64,000 nt of DNA from Phoma sp. XZ068 (Eukaryota > Ascomycota > Dothideomycetes > Pleosporales > Didymellaceae). A model generated the notes under the pieces. It ran no database searches. It had not been told where the DNA came from and worked only from the letters and a program-made list of their open reading frames with translations. The stretch is taken from the NCBI GenBank assembly GCA_004835665.1, contig RBKR01000019.1:1116001-1180000 (forward strand), read 5' to 3'. Of the stretch, positions 23,454 to 33,447 are shown piece by piece (position 1 is the first letter of the stretch; every line of letters starts with the position of its first letter). The position numbers and the translations under genes are program-made.

Positions 23454-26019
23454 TCAATACATATCGTCAGGAGTTCCCACCCCAATGCCACCGTGTTGTT
23501 TGTTCATGTGAACATAGCAAGGCCCACTGTAATCGAACACTGCCATACAAACCCAGCAAATGTGCGCCCTGCAGCCTCCGCACGTCATGTGGTCACAACC
23601 GTCTGTCTTTTCCATTGGCGTCGAGCACTTTGGACAATCTTTGATGTTGAGTTGCTTCTTGAGCTTTTCGAGTGCTTCGTGGCCGCCAGATACAATATCT
23701 TTGTATTCAGCGCACGTGTAATCGCCATGCTGCGCGTGACAAGAAGTACATAGCGGCTCGAAACAGTTTGGACACACATAGCCTGGGAGTCCTGTCCCTA
23801 CAACTGTAGCGCACCGATAGATGAAGCCGCATTCTGGACTAGGGCAGCAACGATAGCTCTCGGGATGGCGCTGGATATACTCCTCAAAAGAGGACCTGAG
23901 AACTGATTCGAAAGTGGAAGTGGAGATTTGAGCTTTCAACTCGCGCAGTTCGAATATAGCTGAGCAATTCCCCTCGTCACCTTGGCATTTGATCTGGAAC
24001 TCTGCTTTGCTGTTCGACGCAGCGGATTTGCAGTATTCCTCCAGGCATTCTAGGCAGTATGTATGTTTGCAAGCTGTTTGGGTTGCGTTTTCAGCTTCGC
24101 AGAAGCAGATAGGGCAATCTTCGTGCGACCTGGTAGAACCATCGGGACTTGGAGAGGCGTGGGAAGCACTCTTGCCCATCATTACTGCCAAGGCTGCAGC
24201 ATGTTGCTCGTTTGTGCCGTTTATCACAAGTTTCCTTGATACTAGATCAAACACGACGACATTTTTTCCTAACGCCTGTTCGATCTCTTTGAATCCACCT
24301 TGGATTGCCCAAGCAAGGCGCTCAGGATCAAGATCGATATTGTGATTGGTTGTCGTCTCTTTTTCTAAAAGCTTCACGATCTGACGAATTGCTTGTTCGT
24401 ACTTCTCTGGAGGTCCGTGAAAGCGCAGTTGGCGCTTAGATTTGTTTCGAATAATGACCACCTCGAGATTTGTCTCGACCGACTTGAGTTGTTTCCATGA
24501 ATCCCCATTGGTCCCAAATGCGGGACTCCAGAGCTGCTGTCCACCATCGGCGATGATCTCTCCACTCAAGATCTGATCGAGCTTCTTACGCGCGGTAGCC
24601 ACATCTTTCGCGTTCTCGCCCTCAATTTTCAATGTTGTAAACCGTCGTTCAGTGTCTGTGTAAACGCGGAATGTCGTATGCTGCTCCTTCCAAGACCTCT
24701 GCTCCTCGTCGATCCTGGTTCTTGAGACGTCGTAGATTGTTGTAAATACTTTTATTTTGGCCGATGACACCAGTGCAACCGTCAATTTGCCATTTCCCAG
24801 AATGTCAAGTCGTATGTCATTCAGAGAGTATGCAGATCTAGCGTCTGCCTGGTCTCTGAACAAAGCTGTAACTTTTGATCGTTTCTTCGAGGCGTTGCAA
24901 TCGAAATGGAACTGCTCAAGTGGCCCATGCCTTTCTAGCTGTGAACGTACTTCAACGCTCACCTCCGCATCTGTCGCTTGGTAACTGCTAGATCCCATCT
25001 CAATATGCCTAGGAGTGTCATAGTTCGATCTGACGGCTTTCTCGATATCTGCCCTTGTCGCTTCTCCAGGGATATCGCTCAGTGTGATGGTACAAGGAAC
25101 ACCGCCACTGTAGCTGAAACTGCGTCTAGTCGTAGAAGATTTGACCTGCCGGCCAAGACACTTGTACGTGCCATCGTTGAACTTCTGCGCGACACGGTCC
25201 GCTATCTCTTGCTTACCAAAATTAAGCCACACCGTGCGGGTTGCTTTGTGCCAGGATATGTAGACTTTTCTGCAATTTGTTCGCTTCCAGGCAATGGCGA
25301 GTGGCTCTGCGCTGAGCACAGGTCGACTCTGTTTGAGCCTAGAACTCAACTCTTGTGCGAATATTGGATCCTCCATCTTTACCGTTGCCCTGATTCCTGG
25401 CAACGCACCTTGTTCAAAGATACGAACATTATCAAGGTCTGCTGTGAAGCCTAAATCACGAAGAATATTTATCACTGCTTCAGGAGTGGTTGCTGGCGGT
25501 AGGCCTTTGATGCTCGCAACCGAGTAGTCTGCTTCCAGGGAGACTTTTAGGACATGGCCAAATTCATTGAACTTTATTGATGCGCCGGAGAAAGTTCGAG
25601 TGAGGTCTTCAAGGTCGTGTTCCTGTTTAAGCTGTTAGCCTTACTATACGATAGTCGATTAACATACCACTGACCTCGTCCTCTTTTCGTTCGAACTTCT
25701 CATCGCTAATATCCATGCTTTGTTGGCCTGGGATGGCATGAAGATATGGACAAGAGCTTCTTTGACAACCTCCCGATCGCGAAAGGAACCTGCATGAGAC
25801 TCTTGCTCGCGAATCTGACTGCGCTTGGGTAGCATTGTCGTCTTGTTGGCCTTGAGTTATGTGTTGGCTAGCATTGGGGCTGCCAGCAACGGTTCGAACT
25901 GAAGCAACCGCGCGGAAGTGGCTATGGGTGCCTGTGTCTCTTTCATGCAGGAATCTGCAAGAGTCGCCATTCCTACACTGCCCACGAGAGAAGAAAACAC
26001 ACAAGGCTTGTGGTGCCAT
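23454..26019 (-). CDS. RBR (RING-IBR-RING2) E3 ubiquitin ligase with two N-terminal CCCH zinc fingers
   Basis: Two exons, 26019-25675 and 25622-23454, with intron 25623-25674, 837 aa. Two CCCH fingers sit near the N-terminus: C-x7-C-x5-C-x3-H at residues 7-25 (CVFFSRGQCRNGDSCRFLH) and C-x8-C-x5-C-x3-H near 75-95 (CRFLSRSGGCQRSSCPYLH). Residues about 120-580 hold repeated alpha/beta units resembling RRM or KH folds. RING1 starts at about 618 (CPICFCEAENATQTACKHTY). An IBR with paired CxxC follows, and RING2 is at the C-terminus (CPKCSTPMEKTDGCDHMTC), where the Cys in DGCDHM corresponds to the thioester-forming catalytic Cys of HHARI/Parkin. CCCH plus RRM-like units suggest RNA binding coupled to ubiquitin transfer. 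All key zinc ligands appear present. Confidence 0.92.
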
Positions 26020-26706
26020 CCCAGTGGCAACTATCAGGCTGACGCTTCAAGCTGTATAGATGTAGTTCAACGAACGCGTAGGATAGGATGGTTTCTTTCG
26101 TTCAGTTGACCGACGCACTGTTACGGAAAGAACCTAAGATCTTCCTTGAGGTAACGAGATTGACGATATAGTAAGGAAGAGAGGCTACCTTGTTATCAGA
26201 GCGGGGTCAACATTAATGCAAGGCTGAGGTGGCACAGCATAGAAACTATTGGATAGGGTGGAAGTGATTCATTAGGATTGGCTGCGCTAAGCCATTTACA
26301 ACTACACTAGTGGCCTGGAGGATGTAAAGAGTAGCCACAGGAAAAGTAGGTCGTTCCATGGAAGGATCGAACATGTTCGTATGAAATGCTGCGTGCCATG
26401 GGGAAAAGTTTCTTGTCTGTGAGCTGATCTTGTCTATGTGTTCCTCTATGAAAGAGCATTACCCTTTCGTCAACGGCGCATCCAAACAGCACAATTCGGT
26501 GAACGGTGAACAGAACAGTTGACCTAGGCACACAAGCCTGCAGCGCAGTTATACGCTGCTAAGAGAATTACTAATTACACGCCACGCTTCCGATTATTTT
26601 TGGATACAAGTAGCTTGGTGATCCTCTTTCGTAGGCAGTGTGTCTCCTTCTATTTATCCTACCTTTAAAAGGTATCCTGTCTATTCCCTCCTCCTTCAAA
26701 TGAACC
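26020..26706. other. Intergenic, no gene seen
   Basis: Promoter side of the RBR gene and 3' side of the Nudix gene. The frame at 26571-26876 is an antisense/out-of-frame shadow of the Nudix gene. Confidence 0.45.
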
Positions 26707-27432
26707 TCACAACATCGTCTTCGCAAAATGTATGCCCGCCGCCCAATGCCACAACCGCGCATCCACCGTCTTCCCCTCCTTACTGTACTGCACAAGCCTC
26801 TCATACAGCTCATCAAGCGGCACAACCACCCTCTCAATAAACTCGCCATCGTCCAGCGCCTGCTCCGGCTCCGCATCGCCCTCCTTGAGATTCACCTCCA
26901 CAGTAGCAAGCTGCATATTTGCACTACTGAGCCCCGGATCCGCCACAATCGTCGGCGAAATAAACGTCAGTCGGCCTTTATACCCCGTCTCCTCATGCAA
27001 CTCCCTCACACTCGCCTCACTCGGACTCTCCGCCGCATCAACCAGGCCTGCGGGGAACTCGACGCAGACGGCGTCCACCGGCGGCCGGTACTGCAGGATG
27101 ATGATCGTGCTGGGCTTGCGCTTGGGATGCCGGATCACAGTTGTGATGGCGACGGCGTCGACACCTGCTTTTCCCCGCGTTTTGCGATTTGCGGCTTCCC
27201 AGACGCGCGGCTTACCCGTTTGGTCCTGCCATGAGATTTTTTGGAATTCTACCCATTTCGCTTCGTCGGCGGGCAGGGCTTCGATCTTGGTTATCTTTGG
27301 CGCATGCGGCATGTTGTAGGCTGCGCGTACGCGTGTTGATGTGCGAAAGGCGCGGGATGAACACCGCGAGAAGGTCGGGGTATGTGCAGCGATTGACTGT
27401 TTTCCGATGACGAAGAGCGGGCGGGTGTACAT
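26707..27432 (-). CDS. YSA1: Nudix hydrolase, ADP-ribose pyrophosphatase (YSA1-like)
   Basis: A single exon encodes 241 aa. It hydrolyses ADP-ribose and related ADP-sugars to AMP and ribose 5-phosphate. The Nudix box GLVDAAESPSEASVRELHEETGY (residues about 122-144) matches Gx5Ex7REUxEExGU with every catalytic Glu present. The upstream strand RPPVDAVCVEFPAGL and the downstream PGLSSANMQLATVEV are typical of the ADP-ribose-specific branch. The first 40 residues are basic, Ser/Thr-rich and lack acidic residues, which could be a mitochondrial presequence; a second ATG at 27312 would give a 201-aa cytosolic form, close to the yeast enzyme length. Dual targeting by alternative starts is inference. 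Confidence 0.9.
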   Translation of the reverse strand: MYTRPLFVIGKQSIAAHTPTFSRCSSRAFRTSTRVRAAYNMPHAPKITKIEALPADEAKWVEFQKISWQDQTGKPRVWEAANRKTRGKAGVDAVAITTVIRHPKRKPSTIIILQYRPPVDAVCVEFPAGLVDAAESPSEASVRELHEETGYKGRLTFISPTIVADPGLSSANMQLATVEVNLKEGDAEPEQALDDGEFIERVVVPLDELYERLVQYSKEGKTVDARLWHWAAGIHFAKTML

Positions 27433-27677
27433 TGAGAGGGTGCGAAAAGGTAGTGGTTAGGCAGCTCGGCCTTGTCTTGACGTCGTTGATCTGGGGGAGG
27501 GAGCTATGGCCAGTTAGATCACTGCCCCACCGCGCGTCATTGATACGCGGTTTCACGTGCACAGCTCCTTCACGTCAACCCACACCTGATCATTAGCAAT
27601 ATTTGTTTTGATCTCTAGTCTACCATTCTATTGATACCGATGTCTTCTAGAACGTCTAATCGGGAACTCAACACCAC

Positions 27678-29818
27678 TCACTCCCCTGTCGCGCTCGGCT
27701 CGGATGAGGCTAACAAAGGTTGGTTCTCGCCCTGCGGACCTGAGTCTGCATCCGCCGCGCAAGACTCAGTAGTTGAAGTTTTCAGCATGCCATACCAAGC
27801 AATAATTGCCACCATTGCCAGACCATTCAGGATACTGACTACCAACGCAACAATGCCTTTAGTGGTAAAACCGTCGGGTAGCGGTTCCGGAGGAGCCGGC
27901 TCTCCCTTGAGGTTGAGCAGATCAGCGACGTTACCGGCTGCGTTTCCTGTCGTGGGAACCGCCGGGTCGCTCCTTTCGCAGAGACTGTAGTGGTCGGATG
28001 GAATGGTCGTTTTCTGGAGCTCTCGCGGTGCTTCGACAAATGTTGCGATGAGCCCAGAGGCAACGTGCCTGTGAGCCAGTAGTCAGTTCGGATCATCTTA
28101 AACACGTATCGTGCTCCTACATCATCGTAACACAAGAAAGAGAGCTCACCATTCAATATGGCAGTGGAATAGCCAAACGCCAGGGTTATCGCTGCGGAAT
28201 CGTAGAACTGCGTGGCCATTTGCACGTACCAGCACAGTGTCACGTCTCATGGGTACGGACGGGACGCTTTCTGCAGTGTCGACAGAATAACTACCCGCGT
28301 CCTCGTCAGAGCGCGCGACTACTTGGAACACATGTCCGTGTAAGTGGAAGGGGTGGTTCTGTGAAAAGTTAGACACGTACACGCGATAACAGAGAGTTCA
28401 CGACGCACCCCGTCATCGTTGTTATTGACAACAATCTCCACAGTCTCGTTCCCGTTCAGCACGAAAGAGTTGGTGTGGCTGCCATACACTAGTGGGTTGG
28501 TGGAGTCTTGACCAGTAGACATAACTGTGTATAGCGTCGGGACTTTTGGTGGGACGTAGGTTCCGTCGTTGAAGAACGCACTACAGGACGTATCAGCATG
28601 GCACAAATAGATGAGGACTGATACGTACTAGTTCGCACCATCCCCAAGATTGTCCATCTTGACGTCGAGCGTGATACTCCTATCGACTTTATCAAGCGCG
28701 GCCAAGCCGTCCAAGGGTCGAAGTGAGTAGTCGTCCAAAGGCTCGAAAGCGTCAAGTTCCACTGGTCGTGGCAACTCCCGTGTGTCGTCCAACACGAGCC
28801 AGCCAGTGACGTTGGGGTTCAAATCGCTGGGGATCACATCGAACAGTTCCTTCACACTCATCAGACGACATCAATCATCAGGAACGGCAAACTTACCTCA
28901 TCCATACTTGCCACAAAAGGAATGTTGGCAACACTGTTGCTGTCCACGGTGAGCAGGACAGAGTACCTTTGGGCTGCTGAGAGGTAGAGCACGTCCGCCT
29001 CGGCCGGCTCAGTGTAGATGCCATCCACTTCAACAACCCTCATCGAATAGCCCTGAAACCACACGTACATGGCCGAAAAGGCAGCCATATTGACCTATCT
29101 GAGTAAGCCCAGCTCCTACCCCATGACCGGACAACGTACCATGCGTATCAGATACGTCTTTCCTGGCTGGACTACAATCGTGACATTCTGCGAGTCATTG
29201 ATCAAAGCAGAGTTCGGCACCGGTTCAGCGCCTGTAGGATTCGTAACGCGGACAAAGGATGCGAGCAGCGGCCTCATCTGATCATGGTACCAATCCGAGA
29301 ACGAAAGCACAATCTCCTCGTCGAAATCATGCTGGAATGGGTTCTCCGGGTCGTGCACAATCAGCGGAGCGCGAAGTCCATCAGGGTACTGGCCTCGGGT
29401 GTGAGAGTGAAACCAGTACGTTCCTGGCTGATCGATCTACAAGATTATCAGCAAGGGATGTAATTTGATCTGCACCGCATCTTACCGTGAAATCGTACAC
29501 CAGGCTATCGCCAGGCGGGATCTCGCACTGTGTGACGCCCGGCGGGCCATCCATATAGGCTGTACCATTCATATACAGGCCATGCCAGTGCAAGCTGGTT
29601 GTCTCGTTGCCGAGCTGGTTGCGCACTGTGATGACAACTTGCTCGCCTTTGGTGACGCGCAGCGCCGGTATGGGCCATTGCCCATTTATGCCCATTACGG
29701 GCCTGTCGTGTAGGCCATCGGGATTGCGGTTGACCCACGTGATATTGAACTCGAGGTTCGTGACGCTCGAGGCCGCTCCATGGATGAGCAGCAGGACCGA
29801 CAAGAACACGGGGAGCAT
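27678..29818 (-). CDS. FET3: FET3-type multicopper ferroxidase
   Basis: Seven exons (29818-29486, 29436-29140, 29094-28897, 28849-28629, 28580-28409, 28358-28150, 28068-27678), 606 aa, the usual FET3 length. It oxidises Fe2+ to Fe3+ at the plasma membrane and passes it to FTR1. An N-terminal signal peptide (MLPVFLSVLLLIHGAASS) is seen. The four copper-binding blocks are HWHG at about 77, WFHSHTRGQYPDG at 119, HPFHLHGH at 409 and HCHIEWHVASGL at 472. The C-terminal helix at about 555-578 (IVALVVSILNGLAMVAIIAW) with a short cytosolic tail gives type I topology and separates it from secreted laccases. The start at 29818 is preferred over upstream codons because the signal peptide begins there. 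It is divergent from FTR1, as in many fungi. Confidence 0.95.
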
Positions 29819-30452
29819 CGCGCTAGGGGTGCCGCTCGCAGACCAACAGTTCAGATACAACTGTTGGAGGAAGTCGCAAGCACGAGTATTCCCTATTGAA
29901 ACAAAAGCTGGGCAATGTGGGTCGCCTCACCCGCTGCGAAATGCAAGCATCACTCGGCTAGTGCACGCATGATCCATCCATCGCCCTGACATCCGCCACA
30001 GGGAGCTCCAGCCCGCAAACTTGACTCATATGACCGTGGCAGAAACTCCGATCGTGCGGGCTTGGCTCGTGTGTGGAGACCAGCATTACGTGAAATGCCA
30101 TCCATCCCATCCGAAGCCGATCTAACTGGCCGCACTTGGGAAAAGCGCCGCCCAAATTTTACGCGCTTGTCTTATCTGATCGGCTAGATCCGATGCGCCC
30201 CACAATTACTGACGAGTCTGTCCGCTGTCGGTGAAACACACATGCGTAAAATGACCCGACATTGCAGTCGTTCGCTCGGGCGAGTGGCATAACTAGGCCG
30301 TTGTGGTACTACCTCGCATTTGGAGATTCGCATCTCCAGATCTATCACGGCTCACGTGGACTGTACTGTACATAACCACTTCGCACTCTGCGTAGACGCA
30401 TACGCGTAAAATCTGTTTCACGCACAGGTGAATCCACGTCTGCACGCCCACC
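29819..30452. promoter_or_regulatory. Shared divergent promoter of FET3 and FTR1
   Basis: These 634 bases separate the two start codons. The arrangement allows co-regulation of the ferroxidase and permease. One GATA-type iron-regulatory site is listed separately. No CCAAT-box arrangement was evident by eye. Confidence 0.7.
30172..30180 (-). promoter_or_regulatory. SreA/Sre1-type GATA iron-repressor site
   Basis: The plus strand reads TTATCTGAT, the exact complement of ATCAGATAA, which fits the ATCWGATAA consensus bound by fungal iron-responsive GATA repressors (SREA in Aspergillus, SRE1 in Histoplasma). It lies 354 bases from the FET3 start and 273 from the FTR1 start. Repression of both genes in iron-replete cells is the expected role; this is inferred from motif and context. 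Confidence 0.7.
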
Positions 30453-31881
30453 ATGGTGCAAATCTTCGCCGCCCAAGGTCCGCATCCCCGCCTGCATTCC
30501 ACGCTTTGTACTGATATTGAGATGTAAAGTCTTTTTCATCGTCTTCCGCGAATGTCTGGAAACCAGCATAATTGTCTCTGTGCTGCTCTCCTTCCTGCAG
30601 CAAACCCTCCCTCTCGAGTCCGACAAACCCATCTACCAGAAGCTAGTCCGGCAGGTGTGGCTAGGCGTCGTCCTCGGGCTGGCGCTATGCATCCTGCTAG
30701 GCGCGATACTAATCGGCCTCGTGCAGCACTTTGAAACAGACCTCTTCGCAGCAACAGAGTATATCTGGGAATTTGCATTCAGCACGCTCGCATCCCTGAT
30801 CATCACCGTCGTGGGCGCCGCGCTGCTGCGTATTTCCAAGATGCGCGAGAAGTGGCGGGTTAAGATTGCGCATGCTATGGATGCTAATAGTCCGAACGAG
30901 GACGAGGGGGGATTAGTTGCCGCTGGTGGGCTGCGCGGATGGACGGAGAAGTATGCTATGTTCCTGCTACCGTTTGTCACGGTCCTCCGGGAGGGGATTG
31001 AGGGCGTGGTCTTTATCGGCGGCGTTGGGCTGGGTGTGCCGGCGAGTGCGTTTCCGTTGGCGGTAGGGGGAGGGCTGTGTGCGGGTGGGGTTATTGGGTG
31101 GTTGATGTACAAGTGAGTTTTTCCCTTTCTTTCCCCTGATGCCTCTCTTGTTGCTTCTTGTCTGTTCACTTATTGCAAGATATTGCTTACAATTGAATTC
31201 GTCGTGACTAACGCAAACAGGGGCGGCAACGCATCCTCCCTCCAAGCCTTCCTCGTCGCATCAACATGCTTCCTCTACCTCATCGCCGCGGGGCTGTTAA
31301 GTAAGGGCGTGTGGTTTTTGGAAAACTACATGGTACGTACTCTGTCCTCCCCAAAAATCTACTCTGAAATCTACCACGTTCCACTTCATAGTGAAGGTTC
31401 ATACTAACGACACCAGTGGAACAATGCCGTCGGCGGCGACGCAGCAGAAACCGGCTCTGGACCAGGCTCCTACGATATCAGGCAGAGCGTGTGGCACGTA
31501 AACGTACGTCAAGTCTTATCCCCTTCTTTCTCCCTTACCATTCTTCCCCTCCTTATTATTCTTCACCATCCCCTGTGCTCAGTTTAGCTCCTGTTTAGCT
31601 CCTTCACTCGCTATCGCTCAGTTTTTTTGTGCGCTCGCTCCGCTCGCTGACCATGTTTCTAGTGCTGCAACCCCGAAATCGACGGCGGCGGCTTCTGGGG
31701 CGTCTTCAACTCGCTTCTCGGCTGGCAGAACAGCGCAACCTACGGCAGCGTCATCTCCTACAACTTATATTGTGTCGCTGTGGGCGCGGGGTTCCTGGCC
31801 ATGGGATTGAGGGAGAAGGGCTGGGAATTCCGTCTCCCGAGTTTCTTGCGCTTGGGTGGGAAGGTAAGGGGGAGGTCGTAG
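30453..31881 (+). CDS. FTR1: High-affinity iron permease FTR1
   Basis: Five exons (30453-30477, 30530-31112, 31221-31332, 31417-31503, 31663-31881), 341 aa. The 25-base first exon encodes MVQIFAAQ and is supported because it joins into V-FFIVFRECLETSI, the conserved FTR1 start. Both iron-handling REx(L/I)E motifs are present: RECLE (residues 15-19) and REGIE (about 162-166, in VTVLREGIEGVVF). About seven transmembrane helices are predicted. The loop VWHVNCCNPE after the fourth splice and the final GWEFRLPSFLRLGG are typical. It imports Fe3+ made by FET3, its divergent neighbour. All splice joins preserve frame, so the gene looks functional. Confidence 0.95.
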
Positions 31882-33447
31882 AACGGGAAGGGAGTGAGAG
31901 GATTGGGGTGGTGAGGGAGTGTGTGATGTAGTAAGACAGCATAGCGTATGTGTATAAGATAGGACTATTAGAGGTGTTTATTCACTTGTTGTAAAGCAGA
32001 CTTCACAAGCACAGGAGAGCGATCTGGGAGAAGGAGTTGATTTGTGGAAAAGGGACAAAGCAGCAGACAAGGAGTCTGCTATCTAAAGCTTCTGTGGTAT
32101 TACATACTAGTAGGGCCTCTTATCTAAACTAAGTAGAAGAAACAATCAAGTGAAACTATCAAGGGCCACGGTACTAGTAGGTTCTTGCCAGGTACTCGTA
32201 AGTTATGGCCAAGGAGGAGAGAATAAGCTAATCGACTCTATAGGATTGGGAGGTTGCGTCCATGGATAGATAGAACCCTGACACTTGTTTACTATTTTAC
32301 TCCCACGAGTATTACAAGTACTACACTCCTAACAGCAAATACCACAACTACGCCAGAACAAAGTATATTTATTTATAAGCGCTCTAGAACCACCCACACG
32401 AAATCTCAGCCTAGCCACACCCCATTCACGTCCACGGGCCGCACACCACTCAACCAACTCCCTCACACACAAACACCCTCTCAGCACGCAATCCCAATCA
32501 AAACTCCAAAGGACCTATATCACACCATCTTACCCCCCTGCAACATTCAGCTCTACGCCGGTCTCGAAACTGCGCTGGATACTTATAGTTAGTTGTACAT
32601 ACCCCTAAATTCCTCGGTCTTACATTTATATTGATATTTACATTTTACCCAACTTTTCTTACTATCTCTTAACCTATGCTATCCTAACACATATGCATTT
32701 GTCCATCCTACATCGCCTGCATACCTACCCCTTCCTTACATCGAGCAAACGGTTCCGGCTAGAAGCGCGGTGATTAGGTGACGATGAATTAGTGGAAGGA
32801 GCTGCGAAGGTAGGTAGAGGAGGGTTGAGATATTTAGGGGCTGAATTTAGTTGAATCGAGAGGTGAAGGAGGTGGTCGGTGTTTGGGGTAGATAACACAT
32901 ATCACAACCAACTACATCCAAGCTTGACATCAAACCCAAGAGAGCGGCACACTATAAACCAAGGTATAGCTTGATAATAGTCGCGGTCGTAGGTAGTACA
33001 CACATATATATATATAAAACAAAACGTACGATACGCTAAATGCATCTGACCCGTCCGTCTGATACGATAGAACGATAAACCACGTCTAATACAATATAAT
33101 ATATATGTATAATATAATATAATATAATACGCTAACCCCCAAATCTCCAACTAGACAAACAAATACAAGTCAAGTCGAGTCTTGCTTCCCTTCCCACTAG
33201 ACAACAGAGACGAAGACGAAGAGGGACAAATGAAAGGCAACGCCGCGACGGTGTGGTATCATGCAAGTATGCAAACAAAAGAGAGTGCGGGGGTGTGCAA
33301 GCTATTCCATGCTATGCTGTGTAGTGCAATGCAATGCCGGCCGGTGTATGTTGTGGAGTTGGATAAGTATGTCGAAGTATGTGTGGGAAGTATGTCGAGG
33401 TAGGTATGTCGAGGTAAATATGTAGTCGGCGTCGGTATCGGTGTCGA
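31882..33447. other. Intergenic between convergent genes
   Basis: Tail-to-tail spacer of 1.6 kb, AT-leaning, with no supported gene. It includes short simple repeats: a (TA) run near 33005-33016 and the AATAT-type run listed separately. Confidence 0.45.
33089..33129. repeat. AT microsatellite (AATAT/TAATA type)
   Basis: About 40 bases composed of ATAAT-like pentamers (tataatataatata...). Low-complexity repeat in the FTR1/RasGEF 3' spacer. Confidence 0.7.
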
